Shown here piece by piece: positions 38,238 to 45,957 of a stretch of 64,000 nt of DNA. A program made the translations under genes and the position numbers. The DNA is taken from positions 682,001-746,000 of the forward strand of contig CAVXJN010000003.1 in assembly GCA_963762165.1 (NCBI GenBank), read 5' to 3'. The DNA comes from CAVXJN01 sp963762165 (lineage in GTDB: Bacteria; Pseudomonadota; Gammaproteobacteria; JASBUN01). The notes under the pieces were generated by a model. The model was given only the letters and a program-made list of their open reading frames with translations, was not told where the DNA came from and made no database searches. How positions within the stretch are numbered: position 1 is the first letter of the stretch; each line of letters starts with the position of its first letter.

Positions 38238-38603
38238 TTACTGGGAATAACCGAAGGAGTCGTCTTCGGCATATTTGGGCAGGGGCACGCCGGCGATGCG
38301 GCTGCCTTGGGATACCGGACCGTCAGGGAACAGGCGGTACAAATGTTTACGCCCTCCCTGTTGGGAAAATCGTTCGTCCAGCAGATCGGACAACTCGCGA
38401 CCGCTTTTCGCGCGCCCGTGTTGCGCATAGTGCTCGCGAATGAAGGTGATCACTTCCCAGTGTTCCGCTTCCAGTTGGATGTTTTCCTCAGCGGCCATGG
38501 TCGCCGCTTTTTCTCGATCCCAGTCTTCGATATCCTGCATGCGATCGACGACGTCCGGGTCGTGTGCGGCTTGGTCGCGAATCATTTGGTTGATGTCCGG
38601 CAT
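38238..38603 (-). CDS. DsrC/TusE-family protein lacking both C-terminal cysteines
   Basis: 121 residues from the ATG at 38603. The fold is recognised from DWDREKAATMAAEENIQLEAEHWEVITFIREHYAQHG, then RKHLYRLFPDGPVSQGSRIAGVPLPK. In sulfur-relay DsrC and TusE the tail ends with one or two conserved Cys; here the protein contains no cysteine at all and ends AEDDSFGYSQ. It therefore cannot carry a persulfide the usual way and may be a regulatory member of the superfamily. No dsr or tus genes are near. GGAG upstream supports the start. Confidence 0.8.
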   Translation of the reverse strand: MPDINQMIRDQAAHDPDVVDRMQDIEDWDREKAATMAAEENIQLEAEHWEVITFIREHYAQHGRAKSGRELSDLLDERFSQQGGRKHLYRLFPDGPVSQGSRIAGVPLPKYAEDDSFGYSQ

Positions 38604-38955
38604 GTGGTTCTCCTTCCGTGATGCGTTGACTGGAGCGTTGAATATTCCATGGGATTTGCCAGGTGAGTATAGGTAAGCGCGCAAGCGGTGCAATTACAGC
38701 GCACGTCGGGAGTAAGCGTCGCAGCCGATGATGGACGCGTTTGACTCGGCATTTGCCGTTCGTATTGGCGCTGTAACTTGAGTACCGTTTATCTCTGCAT
38801 CGAGATATCTGGGTGCTACAGCAGCGCATTCTTCCTCATGTCAATGACACGCGGCGCGACTGCCGTGTTCTTTATATCGTCGCTGTTGCAATGACGCGCA
38901 ACCCGCAACCGTGGTGGGCCATGACACCATGGCCCACGAAAGGTCTTGAACGAAC
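38604..38955. other. Intergenic region upstream of the ABC-F gene
   Basis: 352 bp without a convincing gene. It contains the strong hairpin at 38914-38937 and an 18-codon ORF at 38838-38894 with no ribosome site. TTGACT at 38741 is a possible -35 without a good -10. Nothing else stands out. Confidence 0.5.
38914..38937 (+). promoter_or_regulatory. Strong hairpin in the leader of the ABC-F gene
   Basis: A perfect 10-bp inverted repeat, GTGGGCCATG and CATGGCCCAC, with a 4-base ACAC loop. It ends 18 bp before the ATG of the ABC-F gene and just before its GAAAGG ribosome site. No T-run follows, so it is not a terminator. It could tune translation or mRNA stability, or bind a protein as DNA. Confidence 0.5.
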
Positions 38956-40854
38956 ATGCTGACGGTTACCGAACTGGAATTGCGGCGCGGCCCTCGGGCG
39001 CTGTTCTCGCACGCGAATTTCATTATCCATCCCGGCTGGAAAGTCGGGATAACGGGCGCCAATGGCAGCGGTAAGTCGAGCTTGTTCGCGCTCATCCGTG
39101 GTCAACTGCAGCCTGATACCGGAGCTTGCCAACTGCCAGCTGGTTTGACGCTCGCCCACGTGGCCCAGGAGACGCCTGCGGTATCGGAAAGTGCGTTGCA
39201 ATACGTGCTCGACGGCGACCATGAATTGCGACAGGTACAGGCGCGGCTTGAAGACGCGCAACAGCGCAATAAGGGCGTTGAGGTCGCGCATCTGCATGAC
39301 AGGCTGCACGCAATCGACGGCTACGGCGCGGAGGCCCGCGCCGCACGCCTGTTGGATGGTCTGGGTTTTAATGCTGATCAGTTTGCCGTACCGGTGCGTG
39401 AGTTTTCCGGCGGTTGGAGAATGCGCCTCAATCTTGCCCAGGCGCTCATGTGCAGGTCCGACATGCTGTTGCTGGACGAGCCGACCAATCATCTGGACCT
39501 GGATGCAGTGATCTGGCTGCAGGACTGGCTGCGTGCTTATGCCGGTACATTGATGCTGATTTCCCACGACCGTGATTTTCTCGACGAGGTGAGCGATCAC
39601 ATTCTGCACATCGATGGCGGCACCATAGCGTTATACAACGGCAACTATTCGAGCTTCGAACAGCGGCGTGCGCAAATGCTTGCCGCGCAGCAGGCGGCAG
39701 CGGAAAAACAACAGCGCGAAGTGGCGCACATGGAGAGTTTTGTGACCCGCTTTCGCGCCAAAGCAACCAAGGCCCGACAAGCGCAGAGCCGGCTCAAAGC
39801 CCTGGAGCGGATGCAGCGCATCGCGCCCGCGCACGTGGATTCTCCGTTTTCTTTTCAGTTCGTTGCGCCCGCGAAATTGCCAAGTCCCTTGATGCAGCTC
39901 GAACGCGTCGCTATCGGTTATGGCGACAGGACCGTGCTGCACAATGTGGTACTGCCGATCCTGCCCGGAGACCGGCTGGGTTTGCTGGGCGCAAACGGGG
40001 CCGGCAAGTCGACCTTGATCAAAGCCATGGCCGGTGATCTTGCGCCCCTGGTAGGCGAGTTGCTGCGTCCAAAGGATCTGCGGGTCGGTTACTTCGCGCA
40101 GCATCAATTGGAACAACTCGATCCCGCCGCGAATGCACTGCTGCATTTGCAACGCTTGCAGCCCGATGCGGACGAGCAACGCATGCGCGATTTTCTCGGT
40201 GGTTTCGGGTTCTCGGGCGACGCTGCGCTGGCGCCGGTCCGGCCCATGTCGGGAGGCGAAAAGGCGCGCCTGGTGCTGGCTTTGCTGGTTTGGCAGCGGC
40301 CCAATCTGTTGCTGCTTGACGAGCCCACCAATCATCTCGATCTGGACATGCGTTTTGCCCTCAACGTTGCCTTGCAGGATTTCGAAGGAGCCGTGGTACT
40401 GGTTTCACACGACCGCTACCTGCTGCGCACCGTGTGTGATCGATACATGTTGGTAGATCGAGGTGCGGTGACCGAGTTTGATGGCGACCTGGAGCAGTAT
40501 GCGTTGCATTTGAACACGCAACGTCGCGCTGACTCGCAAGACGCGCGCCCGGGTTCCGGTCCTGAGGTCGAGGATCGGCGTCAGCGCCGGCGCCGAGAGG
40601 CGGAGCAACGGCAACGGCAACAGCCGCTGCGTAAACGGTTGCAGGAACTAGAGGCGGAAATGGCGCGCGTCAGCTCGCGGCGGGCCGACATCGAAGACTG
40701 GTTGGCGCAGCCTGCGGCATACGATGATGACAATCGCGAGCAATTGCAGCAGCACGTGCGTGAACAAGGCGAACTAGGGCAGAGGCTCGAACAACTCGAG
40801 CATATCTGGATGGAGGTGGGAGAGCAGCTCGAAGACTTGCAGCAACCCGAGTGA
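38956..40854 (+). CDS. yheS: ABC-F family ATPase (YheS-like)
   Basis: 632 residues. Two ABC domains: Walker A GANGSGKSS with signature FSGGWRMRLNLAQAL, and Walker A GANGAGKST with signature MSGGEKARLVLALLV. Each is followed by DEPTNHLDLD. A linker of about 80 residues joins them, and a basic coiled-coil tail (about 545-630) ends the protein. No membrane domain is present, so it is a ribosome-associated translation factor of the ABC-F type; length and tail fit E. coli YheS. The leader contains a strong hairpin. Confidence 0.92.
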   Translation: MLTVTELELRRGPRALFSHANFIIHPGWKVGITGANGSGKSSLFALIRGQLQPDTGACQLPAGLTLAHVAQETPAVSESALQYVLDGDHELRQVQARLEDAQQRNKGVEVAHLHDRLHAIDGYGAEARAARLLDGLGFNADQFAVPVREFSGGWRMRLNLAQALMCRSDMLLLDEPTNHLDLDAVIWLQDWLRAYAGTLMLISHDRDFLDEVSDHILHIDGGTIALYNGNYSSFEQRRAQMLAAQQAAAEKQQREVAHMESFVTRFRAKATKARQAQSRLKALERMQRIAPAHVDSPFSFQFVAPAKLPSPLMQLERVAIGYGDRTVLHNVVLPILPGDRLGLLGANGAGKSTLIKAMAGDLAPLVGELLRPKDLRVGYFAQHQLEQLDPAANALLHLQRLQPDADEQRMRDFLGGFGFSGDAALAPVRPMSGGEKARLVLALLVWQRPNLLLLDEPTNHLDLDMRFALNVALQDFEGAVVLVSHDRYLLRTVCDRYMLVDRGAVTEFDGDLEQYALHLNTQRRADSQDARPGSGPEVEDRRQRRRREAEQRQRQQPLRKRLQELEAEMARVSSRRADIEDWLAQPAAYDDDNREQLQQHVREQGELGQRLEQLEHIWMEVGEQLEDLQQPE

Positions 40855-40859
40855 GCGCA

Positions 40860-41684
40860 TCACTCCGCTCGATCGAAGCTCAGCAACAGCTGACCGGTGG
40901 TCGGTGGCGCTTCCTGGTCCAGATACATGGCATGGAGTTTAAAACCGGTGGGCGGCTGCAAGGCCGGGCCGCGCGTCAGCGTGTCGAACGGTTCGCCCGC
41001 CAATAGCATCGGCACAAGACTTAAATAGATACGATCCAGCGAACGGCCGGCGAGCAGCGTTTGCATGATCCCGGGACCGGCAACCGAATAGATGCTGGTA
41101 AGGCCCTTGGCGGTCAGCGTATCCACTAACTCCCGGCCGCCCATCGGGCCTTTGGCTTGTTGCACGTCGATGCCCAGATTGCGCAATGCACCGACCCGGT
41201 CCGGGTCGGCATCGGCGCCTGTCAATGCCAACAGCCCGCCAGGAAGCGAGTCGACCACGGCGGATGGAAAATCGAGTCGTTGACTGAGTACGGCGGTGAC
41301 CGGGTAGGGCGCCAATCCGTGTTCGGCACGCCATCCAGCGAGGTCGGCGTATTGCGCGTCCGCAAGGGATAGCAGTTCCCGCTGGCGGCCCGCGGCGACC
41401 GCGCGCAGATGGCGGGCGGTCGTGAGCATGACGTCGCATTGCGCCAGCAATTCCATATAGAGGCGCCAATCCCGGCCGTTGGCCAGTGCCGCAGGAACGC
41501 GCCGACGGCCGCTGTTGGATCCGACTTCGGATATGTGTCCGTCCAGGCTGGCAATGAAGTTGGTATACACGAACGCACGTTCCGCTCGCGCATGAGAGCG
41601 AAGGTCGTGGTTCAAATACAGCCCGCGAAGCGGCAGCGCTTCGTGGGTCGGATATAAGCATGTGACCGGAGCGTCCATTGGCAT
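40860..41684 (-). CDS. RibD C-terminal-domain (dihydrofolate reductase-fold) protein
   Basis: 274 residues. The reductase fold of RibD is recognisable (RAFVYTNFIASLDGHISEVGSNSGRRRVPAALANGRDWRLYMELLAQCDVMLTTARHLR; later GPMGGRELVDTLTAKGLTSIYSVAGPGIMQTLL). There is no deaminase domain, so it is a stand-alone member; the substrate is unknown and riboflavin genes are not nearby. MPMDAP or the internal MDAP could be the start. A small ORF ends five bases upstream and may be coupled. Confidence 0.78.
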   Translation of the reverse strand: MPMDAPVTCLYPTHEALPLRGLYLNHDLRSHARAERAFVYTNFIASLDGHISEVGSNSGRRRVPAALANGRDWRLYMELLAQCDVMLTTARHLRAVAAGRQRELLSLADAQYADLAGWRAEHGLAPYPVTAVLSQRLDFPSAVVDSLPGGLLALTGADADPDRVGALRNLGIDVQQAKGPMGGRELVDTLTAKGLTSIYSVAGPGIMQTLLAGRSLDRIYLSLVPMLLAGEPFDTLTRGPALQPPTGFKLHAMYLDQEAPPTTGQLLLSFDRAE

Positions 41685-41688
41685 CCGT

Positions 41689-41808
41689 TCAGAATACCTG
41701 GGCAGTTAACAGATCGCGCATAATTTCGTTGGGATCCATCCGGTCGGTATGCGTGGCAGCCCTACGGCGTTCCAGGTCGTTGCGCAAATCCAATTCCGGG
41801 TGCGACAT
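41689..41808 (-). CDS. 39-residue small protein upstream of the RibD-like gene
   Basis: Starts MSHPELDLRNDLERRRAATH and ends DPNEIMRDLLTAQVF. AAGGA lies 9 bases upstream of its ATG at 41808. The stop is 4 bp before the ATG of the RibD-like reductase, so translational coupling is likely. The peptide is charged, helical, and has no signal or membrane segment. I do not recognise a family. Confidence 0.6.
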   Translation of the reverse strand: MSHPELDLRNDLERRRAATHTDRMDPNEIMRDLLTAQVF

Positions 41809-42079
41809 GGGATAGGTTCCTTTGCACATGTGTGCCCAGCCTATCGCTTGCGGCGGCGAATGCAAGCCGGGAGTCTCATTGCGAATATGCCTGCAACATA
41901 GCTCTTTGGTGAAGTCGTACTGATGTGCTTATCCGACGTGAAGGTTCGCGGAATTGTTGGCCGGGTCGACATTATAGGCCGGCCACATTGTTGCATAACC
42001 GACCGTGGCTAAAGTCGCTGCAGCCGCGACCGACAACATGGGCTACGGCGGAACATACCGTTCCGCGAAGGAGAGTCCC

Positions 42080-42994
42080 GTGTCGGCAGTGGAGTTGGTT
42101 CGCGATCACATTCAGCTGGTCTCGTTGCCGGAAGTCTGCATGCAAGTGCAGGCGGTCGCGGACGATCCTCTCAGCACCGCCGATCAAATGGGCTTGGTGA
42201 TCGGTCAAGACCCGGCGCTTACGGCACGTCTGCTGAAACTGGTCAACAGCGCTTATTTCGGATTTCCCGCCAGAGTTGAGACCGTGACCCGCGCCGTGGC
42301 GCTGGTCGGTGTGCGGCAATTGCGCACCCTGGCGCTGGCGGTTTCGGCAGTGGAACTGTTCGAGCGGGTGCCGGCGGAACATGTGAGCATGGTGTCGTTC
42401 TGGAGTCACAGCATCTATTGCGGGTTGCTGTGTCGGGAACTGGCGACCGCTTGCCGAGTGCTGCATGGCGAACGTCTGTTCGTCGCCGGTTTGTTGCACG
42501 ACATTGGACGATTGATGATTTACGTCCATCGTCCGGGCGAGGCGGAACGAATCCATCGCCATGTGGATGCCACCGGAATGGATCTCTGCGCCGCCGAGCG
42601 TCATGTCCTTGGCTATGACCACGCGGAGTTGGGCGGCGTGCTGCTGCAAAGCTGGCGCCTGCCCGAGGCGTTGCAGGCCGCTGTCGCCTACCACCACGAT
42701 CCGGACCGCGCGCCGACAGGTGCGCTGGAAGCCGCGATTGTGCATATCGCCAATGCAGCGACTCATGGCTTGGAACAAAGCGCGGGAGAGCCCTCCTACT
42801 ACGATCCCTACGGCCCGCTGCTGAGTGCTCAGGAGCGGGAAGGGGCGACCGTTGCCGACCATGGCGCGTTGGCGTCGATTGCCGAGGCGGCGTGGGAACG
42901 CACAGGCCTGTCAGGGGAGCGCATCAGCGAAGCCATGCGCCGGGCATCTGAGCGCTTCGATGACGTTCTCGATCTGCTGTATCCGGTACCCTGA
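42080..42994 (+). CDS. HDOD-domain signalling protein
   Basis: 304 residues from the GTG at 42080, chosen because GGAGAG precedes it; in-frame starts at 42005 and 42038 have no ribosome site. The HDOD domain spans most of the protein: LVSLPEVCMQVQAVADDPLSTADQMGLVIGQDPALTARLLKLVNSAYFG, then LFVAGLLHDIGRLMI and HHDPDRAPTGALEAAIVHIANA. HDOD proteins act in stress, cell cycle and cyclic-di-GMP linked regulation and usually lack catalysis. No GGDEF or EAL domain is attached. Confidence 0.88.
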   Translation: MSAVELVRDHIQLVSLPEVCMQVQAVADDPLSTADQMGLVIGQDPALTARLLKLVNSAYFGFPARVETVTRAVALVGVRQLRTLALAVSAVELFERVPAEHVSMVSFWSHSIYCGLLCRELATACRVLHGERLFVAGLLHDIGRLMIYVHRPGEAERIHRHVDATGMDLCAAERHVLGYDHAELGGVLLQSWRLPEALQAAVAYHHDPDRAPTGALEAAIVHIANAATHGLEQSAGEPSYYDPYGPLLSAQEREGATVADHGALASIAEAAWERTGLSGERISEAMRRASERFDDVLDLLYPVP

Positions 42995-43000
42995 CCCGCT

Positions 43001-44050
43001 TCAGGCGACGGTGACCAACTCCGAGCCGTACACGTCTTGGATCGCGTGCAGCAGTTCGACGCCCTGCTCCATGGGTTTTTGAAACGCTTTCCGTCCTGAG
43101 ATCAGCCCCATGCCGCCGGCGCGTTTGTTGATCACCGCAGTGCGCACGGCCTGATGCAGGTCGTCCTTGCCCGATGGGCCGCCGGAATTGATCATGCCCA
43201 CCCGCCCCATGTAGCAATTGGCCACTTGATAACGAACCAGGTCGATCGGATGGTCGGACATCAGTTCGGAATACATTTTCGGGTGGGTTTTACCGAATTG
43301 CAGCGCCTCGAAGCCGCCGTTACCAACCGCTTGTTTCTGTTTGACGATGTCCGCTTCGATGGTCGCGGCCAGGTGGTTGGCCTGGCCGGTCAGATCGGCC
43401 GCCGTGTGGTAGTCGACACCTTCGTGCTTGAAGGCGCTGTTGCGCAAATAAGCCCATAGCACCGTGGCGAGCCCCAGTTCGTGGGCGTAGGCAAACGCGT
43501 CGCTGACTTCCTGAATCTGGCGCCGGGACTCGGGCGAGCCGTAATACACGGTTGCGCCTACCGCCACCGCGCCCAATTCGTACGCCTGGTCGACGTTGGC
43601 AAACAGGGTCTGGTCATAAATGGGCGGGTAGCTCAGCAGTTCGTTGTGATTGAGCTTGACGATAAACGGAATGCGATGGGCATAGCGGCGGGCAACGCTG
43701 CCAAGAACGCCGAGCGTGGAAGCGACCGCATTGCAGCCGCCTTCCATAGCCAGGCGAATCAGATTTTCGGGGTCGAAGTACATCGGGTTGGGCGCGAACG
43801 AAGCGCCTGCGCTATGTTCCACGCCCTGGTCGACCGGTAGAATGGACAAATAGCCGCTACCGGCCAGGCGGCCATGGCCGAACAATGACTGTAGACTGCG
43901 CATGACCCGGGGCCGGCGGTCACTGGCGCTTACCACTCGGTCCAGGAAGTCCGGTCCGGGCAGATGCAGCAATTTGCGGTCGATGCCCTGGCAGCGATGG
44001 CTCAGTAATGCGTCCGCTTCTTCACCGAGAACTTCCGCGATATCCACCAC
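43001..44050 (-). CDS. fbaB: Class I fructose-bisphosphate aldolase FbaB (archaeal type)
   Basis: 349 residues; E. coli FbaB has 350. It starts with GTG at 44050 behind GGGAGG. DhnA-family TIM barrel: SILPVDQGVEHSAGASFAPNPMYFDPENLIRLA, PFIVKLNHNELL, and the Schiff-base Lys in the EADIVKQK strand. It cleaves fructose 1,6-bisphosphate in glycolysis or gluconeogenesis. It stands alone; fpr is its upstream neighbour on the same strand. Confidence 0.93.
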   Translation of the reverse strand: MVDIAEVLGEEADALLSHRCQGIDRKLLHLPGPDFLDRVVSASDRRPRVMRSLQSLFGHGRLAGSGYLSILPVDQGVEHSAGASFAPNPMYFDPENLIRLAMEGGCNAVASTLGVLGSVARRYAHRIPFIVKLNHNELLSYPPIYDQTLFANVDQAYELGAVAVGATVYYGSPESRRQIQEVSDAFAYAHELGLATVLWAYLRNSAFKHEGVDYHTAADLTGQANHLAATIEADIVKQKQAVGNGGFEALQFGKTHPKMYSELMSDHPIDLVRYQVANCYMGRVGMINSGGPSGKDDLHQAVRTAVINKRAGGMGLISGRKAFQKPMEQGVELLHAIQDVYGSELVTVA

Positions 44051-44141
44051 AACAAACCTCCCGCTGTGCGCTCAGGAAAACCGATTGTTGTGGCAATCGT
44101 AGCTCGCCCGCTGCGGTATCGGAACGGCGCCCGGGCGTGCG

Positions 44142-44885
44142 TTAGAAATATTTTTCGATGGTGAAATGTCCGGGTTCGCGGCGGCGATTGCGTTTCATGC
44201 CGCGCGCTTCCAGCAATGCACTGGTATCGCGCACCATGTCGGAATTGCCGCAGATCATGACTTGCGAGGTGTCCGGCGAGAGCGTTGCGCCGCCGTGTTC
44301 CTCCAGACGTCCGTCTTCAATGGCATGGGTGAGACGTCCGCGCAGCGCGCCGTCCGCGTCCTCCCGGCTGACCATGGAAATCACCCGGAACTGGTCCGGA
44401 TGTTGCGCGCGGATCCGTTCGATGGCGTCTCGATAGGTCAGCTCCGGCGCCGTGCGCACCCCGTGCACCAGGACCACGTTGTCAAACCGCGACCAGGGTT
44501 CGTCGCTATTGAGGATCGCCAAGAACACGCCCAGCGCCGTTCCTGTCGACAGCAGCCACAGGTGCTTGGCGTCGTGAACTTCGCTGAGGGTGAACATTCC
44601 GGCGGCGCGCGCCTGCACCCAGAGTTTGTCGCCGACTTCGAGACGGTCGAGGCGTGTGCTGAGCGGGCCGTCCTCGACCGTAATGAGATAAAACTCCAGT
44701 GGCCGGCGATCCGGTGCGTTTACATAGGAATACGGCCGCGCCACACGTTCGCCGTCGATATCGAGCGCCAATTTGGTGAATTGGCCGGCGCGATAGGGTG
44801 TCACCGGCGCATCGACCTCGAGGCTGAACAGGCGTTCTGTCCAACGGGTTTTTCGTACGACTTCACCTTCTACCCACGCCGACAT
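44142..44885 (-). CDS. fpr: Ferredoxin/flavodoxin-NADP+ reductase Fpr
   Basis: 247 residues, as in E. coli Fpr (248). FAD motif RPYSYVNAP (R-x-Y-S), NADP domain LLSTGTALGVFLAIL, VLVHGVRTAPELTYRD, and a C-terminal aromatic ending IEKYF. It exchanges electrons between NADPH and ferredoxin or flavodoxin, often for oxidative-stress repair and iron-sulfur assembly. The TetR gene next to it is on the same strand upstream, 85 bp away. Confidence 0.93.
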   Translation of the reverse strand: MSAWVEGEVVRKTRWTERLFSLEVDAPVTPYRAGQFTKLALDIDGERVARPYSYVNAPDRRPLEFYLITVEDGPLSTRLDRLEVGDKLWVQARAAGMFTLSEVHDAKHLWLLSTGTALGVFLAILNSDEPWSRFDNVVLVHGVRTAPELTYRDAIERIRAQHPDQFRVISMVSREDADGALRGRLTHAIEDGRLEEHGGATLSPDTSQVMICGNSDMVRDTSALLEARGMKRNRRREPGHFTIEKYF

Positions 44886-44970
44886 GCAATGGCTCCCGTG
44901 CTCTCCAGGCGCATATAGTTGAGTAAAGTAATCAGGATTTCAACCGTAACCATCCGGGGATGTGTCGGCC

Positions 44971-45645
44971 TCAGCCCCCGGCGAGGCTGCGGATACCCGT
45001 CCAGAGCACATTCAGCTGGTATTGGTATGCGCTGCCGATGGCTTGCGGATTGGACTGCGCCAGTCCCAGGGGAACGCCATAAAATACAGCCACCAAGCCC
45101 ACCATGGCCGAGCGCACATGGGTGTTGGCGGGAAGTTCCCCGCGATCGATGGCGGCTTGCAGATGATGGGACAGGAGCTGATCCAGGCCCGAGGCGGAGA
45201 ACCGGTCCATGCCCGCGAGTTGCGGAAACGCCAATAACCGCTCCGCCCGGCCCGGTTCACTGGGACGTTGCCGGCTGCGATTGCGAGCCTGGTAGGCGAT
45301 CACTTCGCCCATGACGCCCGGCTGGGCCTGGATCTTGCGCGCGGCCAAGCGAAATATTTCAGCGATGGCCGCAAGTCCCGACGGCGGAGTTTCCGATGCC
45401 GCCAGGTGCCAGGCGATTTCCAGGCTCCACAGCTGGGTGTGATAGGTCAAGATGTCCGCCTTCTTCGGGAAATAGTTGAAGAACGTCGCCTCGGAAACTT
45501 CGGCGGCCGCACACAGTTCTTTCACCGAGATTTCATCCAGGGGGCGTTGCTCGATACGTTCCAATGCTGCGTTCAGCAAGCCCAGCTTGGTGCGCGCGAA
45601 TTTACGTTCCCGTAGCGAAAGCTTGGGCGATGGGGGCAGGGTCAT
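44971..45645 (-). CDS. TetR-family transcriptional regulator
   Basis: 224 residues. N-terminal HTH (TKLGLLNAALERI ... ISVKELCAAAEVSEATFFNYFPKKADIL) typical of TetR, and a ligand-binding helical C-domain. Its target is unknown. It is divergent from the histidine-kinase operon, with 312 bp between them. A pair of ACACAAAAA direct repeats lies 33-60 bp upstream of its start and might be its operator. Confidence 0.9.
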   Translation of the reverse strand: MTLPPSPKLSLRERKFARTKLGLLNAALERIEQRPLDEISVKELCAAAEVSEATFFNYFPKKADILTYHTQLWSLEIAWHLAASETPPSGLAAIAEIFRLAARKIQAQPGVMGEVIAYQARNRSRQRPSEPGRAERLLAFPQLAGMDRFSASGLDQLLSHHLQAAIDRGELPANTHVRSAMVGLVAVFYGVPLGLAQSNPQAIGSAYQYQLNVLWTGIRSLAGG

Positions 45646-45745
45646 GACCGCGGTCTCCGACGCTGGATACTTTCAATACACAAAAAACTTATGCTAAACA
45701 CAAAAATTAGTGCATACATAATAGCACGATATGTCCGGGAATAAA

Positions 45746-45782
45746 GGGTGGTTTGCCCCGCCGCGCCGGGGGTATTTGCCCC
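45746..45782 (+). promoter_or_regulatory. Tandem activator boxes 1 and 2 upstream of the kinase gene
   Basis: Box 1 GGGTGGTTTGCCCC at 45746-45759 and box 2 GGGGTATTTGCCCC at 45769-45782, 23 bp apart start to start, which places them on the same DNA face. The same pair, nearly identical, occurs upstream of the OmpA-family gene. The distance from box 2 to the -24 GG is 62 bp. I infer binding sites for the adjacent NtrC-family regulator. Box 2 followed by six T could also be a short terminator, but no gene upstream needs one. Confidence 0.65.
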
Positions 45783-45843
45783 TTTTTTGGCTAGAGCCAC
45801 GGTTTCCCTGTGTTTTATTGCAATTTGATCAGTGACTTACGGA

Positions 45844-45858
45844 TGGCACAAATCTGGC
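45844..45858 (+). promoter_or_regulatory. Probable sigma-54 promoter of the kinase-regulator operon
   Basis: TGGCACAAATCTGGC: -24 TGGCAC and -12 TGGC, with GG (45845-45846) and GC (45857-45858) separated by 10 bases. It departs from the TTGC consensus by one base in the -12 element. Transcription would begin near 45870, about 90 bp before the kinase start. Confidence 0.6.
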
Positions 45859-45957
45859 TAAGTAGATTTCACTATATTTGTGCCTTCCAGGGAGCGGTGT
45901 GCGCGCGCGTGGTACCGGCCGCTCCTGCATTTCCCTCAGAGGGATGGGTAGTGATGC

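Larger units (their letters stand above)
45646..45957. other. Regulatory intergenic region between tetR and the histidine-kinase gene
   Basis: 312 bp without a gene. In order it contains two ACACAAAAA direct repeats 20 bp apart (45678-45686 and 45698-45706), an AT-rich patch to 45725, a tandem pair of GGG-N7-CCCC boxes (45746-45782), a sigma-54 promoter (45844-45858), and a 9-bp inverted repeat GGCACAAAT/ATTTGTGCC (45845-45853 and 45876-45884) that overlaps the -24 element. Confidence 0.75.

Noticed and set aside
38838..38894. 18-codon leader ORF before the ABC-F gene
   Set aside because: No ribosome binding site and no arrest-peptide motif; kept only as a remark in the hairpin finding.
45768..45788. 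Box 2 plus T-run as a rho-independent terminator
   Set aside because: There is no upstream gene on that strand, the stem is only 4-5 bp, and the same box recurs in three other copies with fixed spacing.
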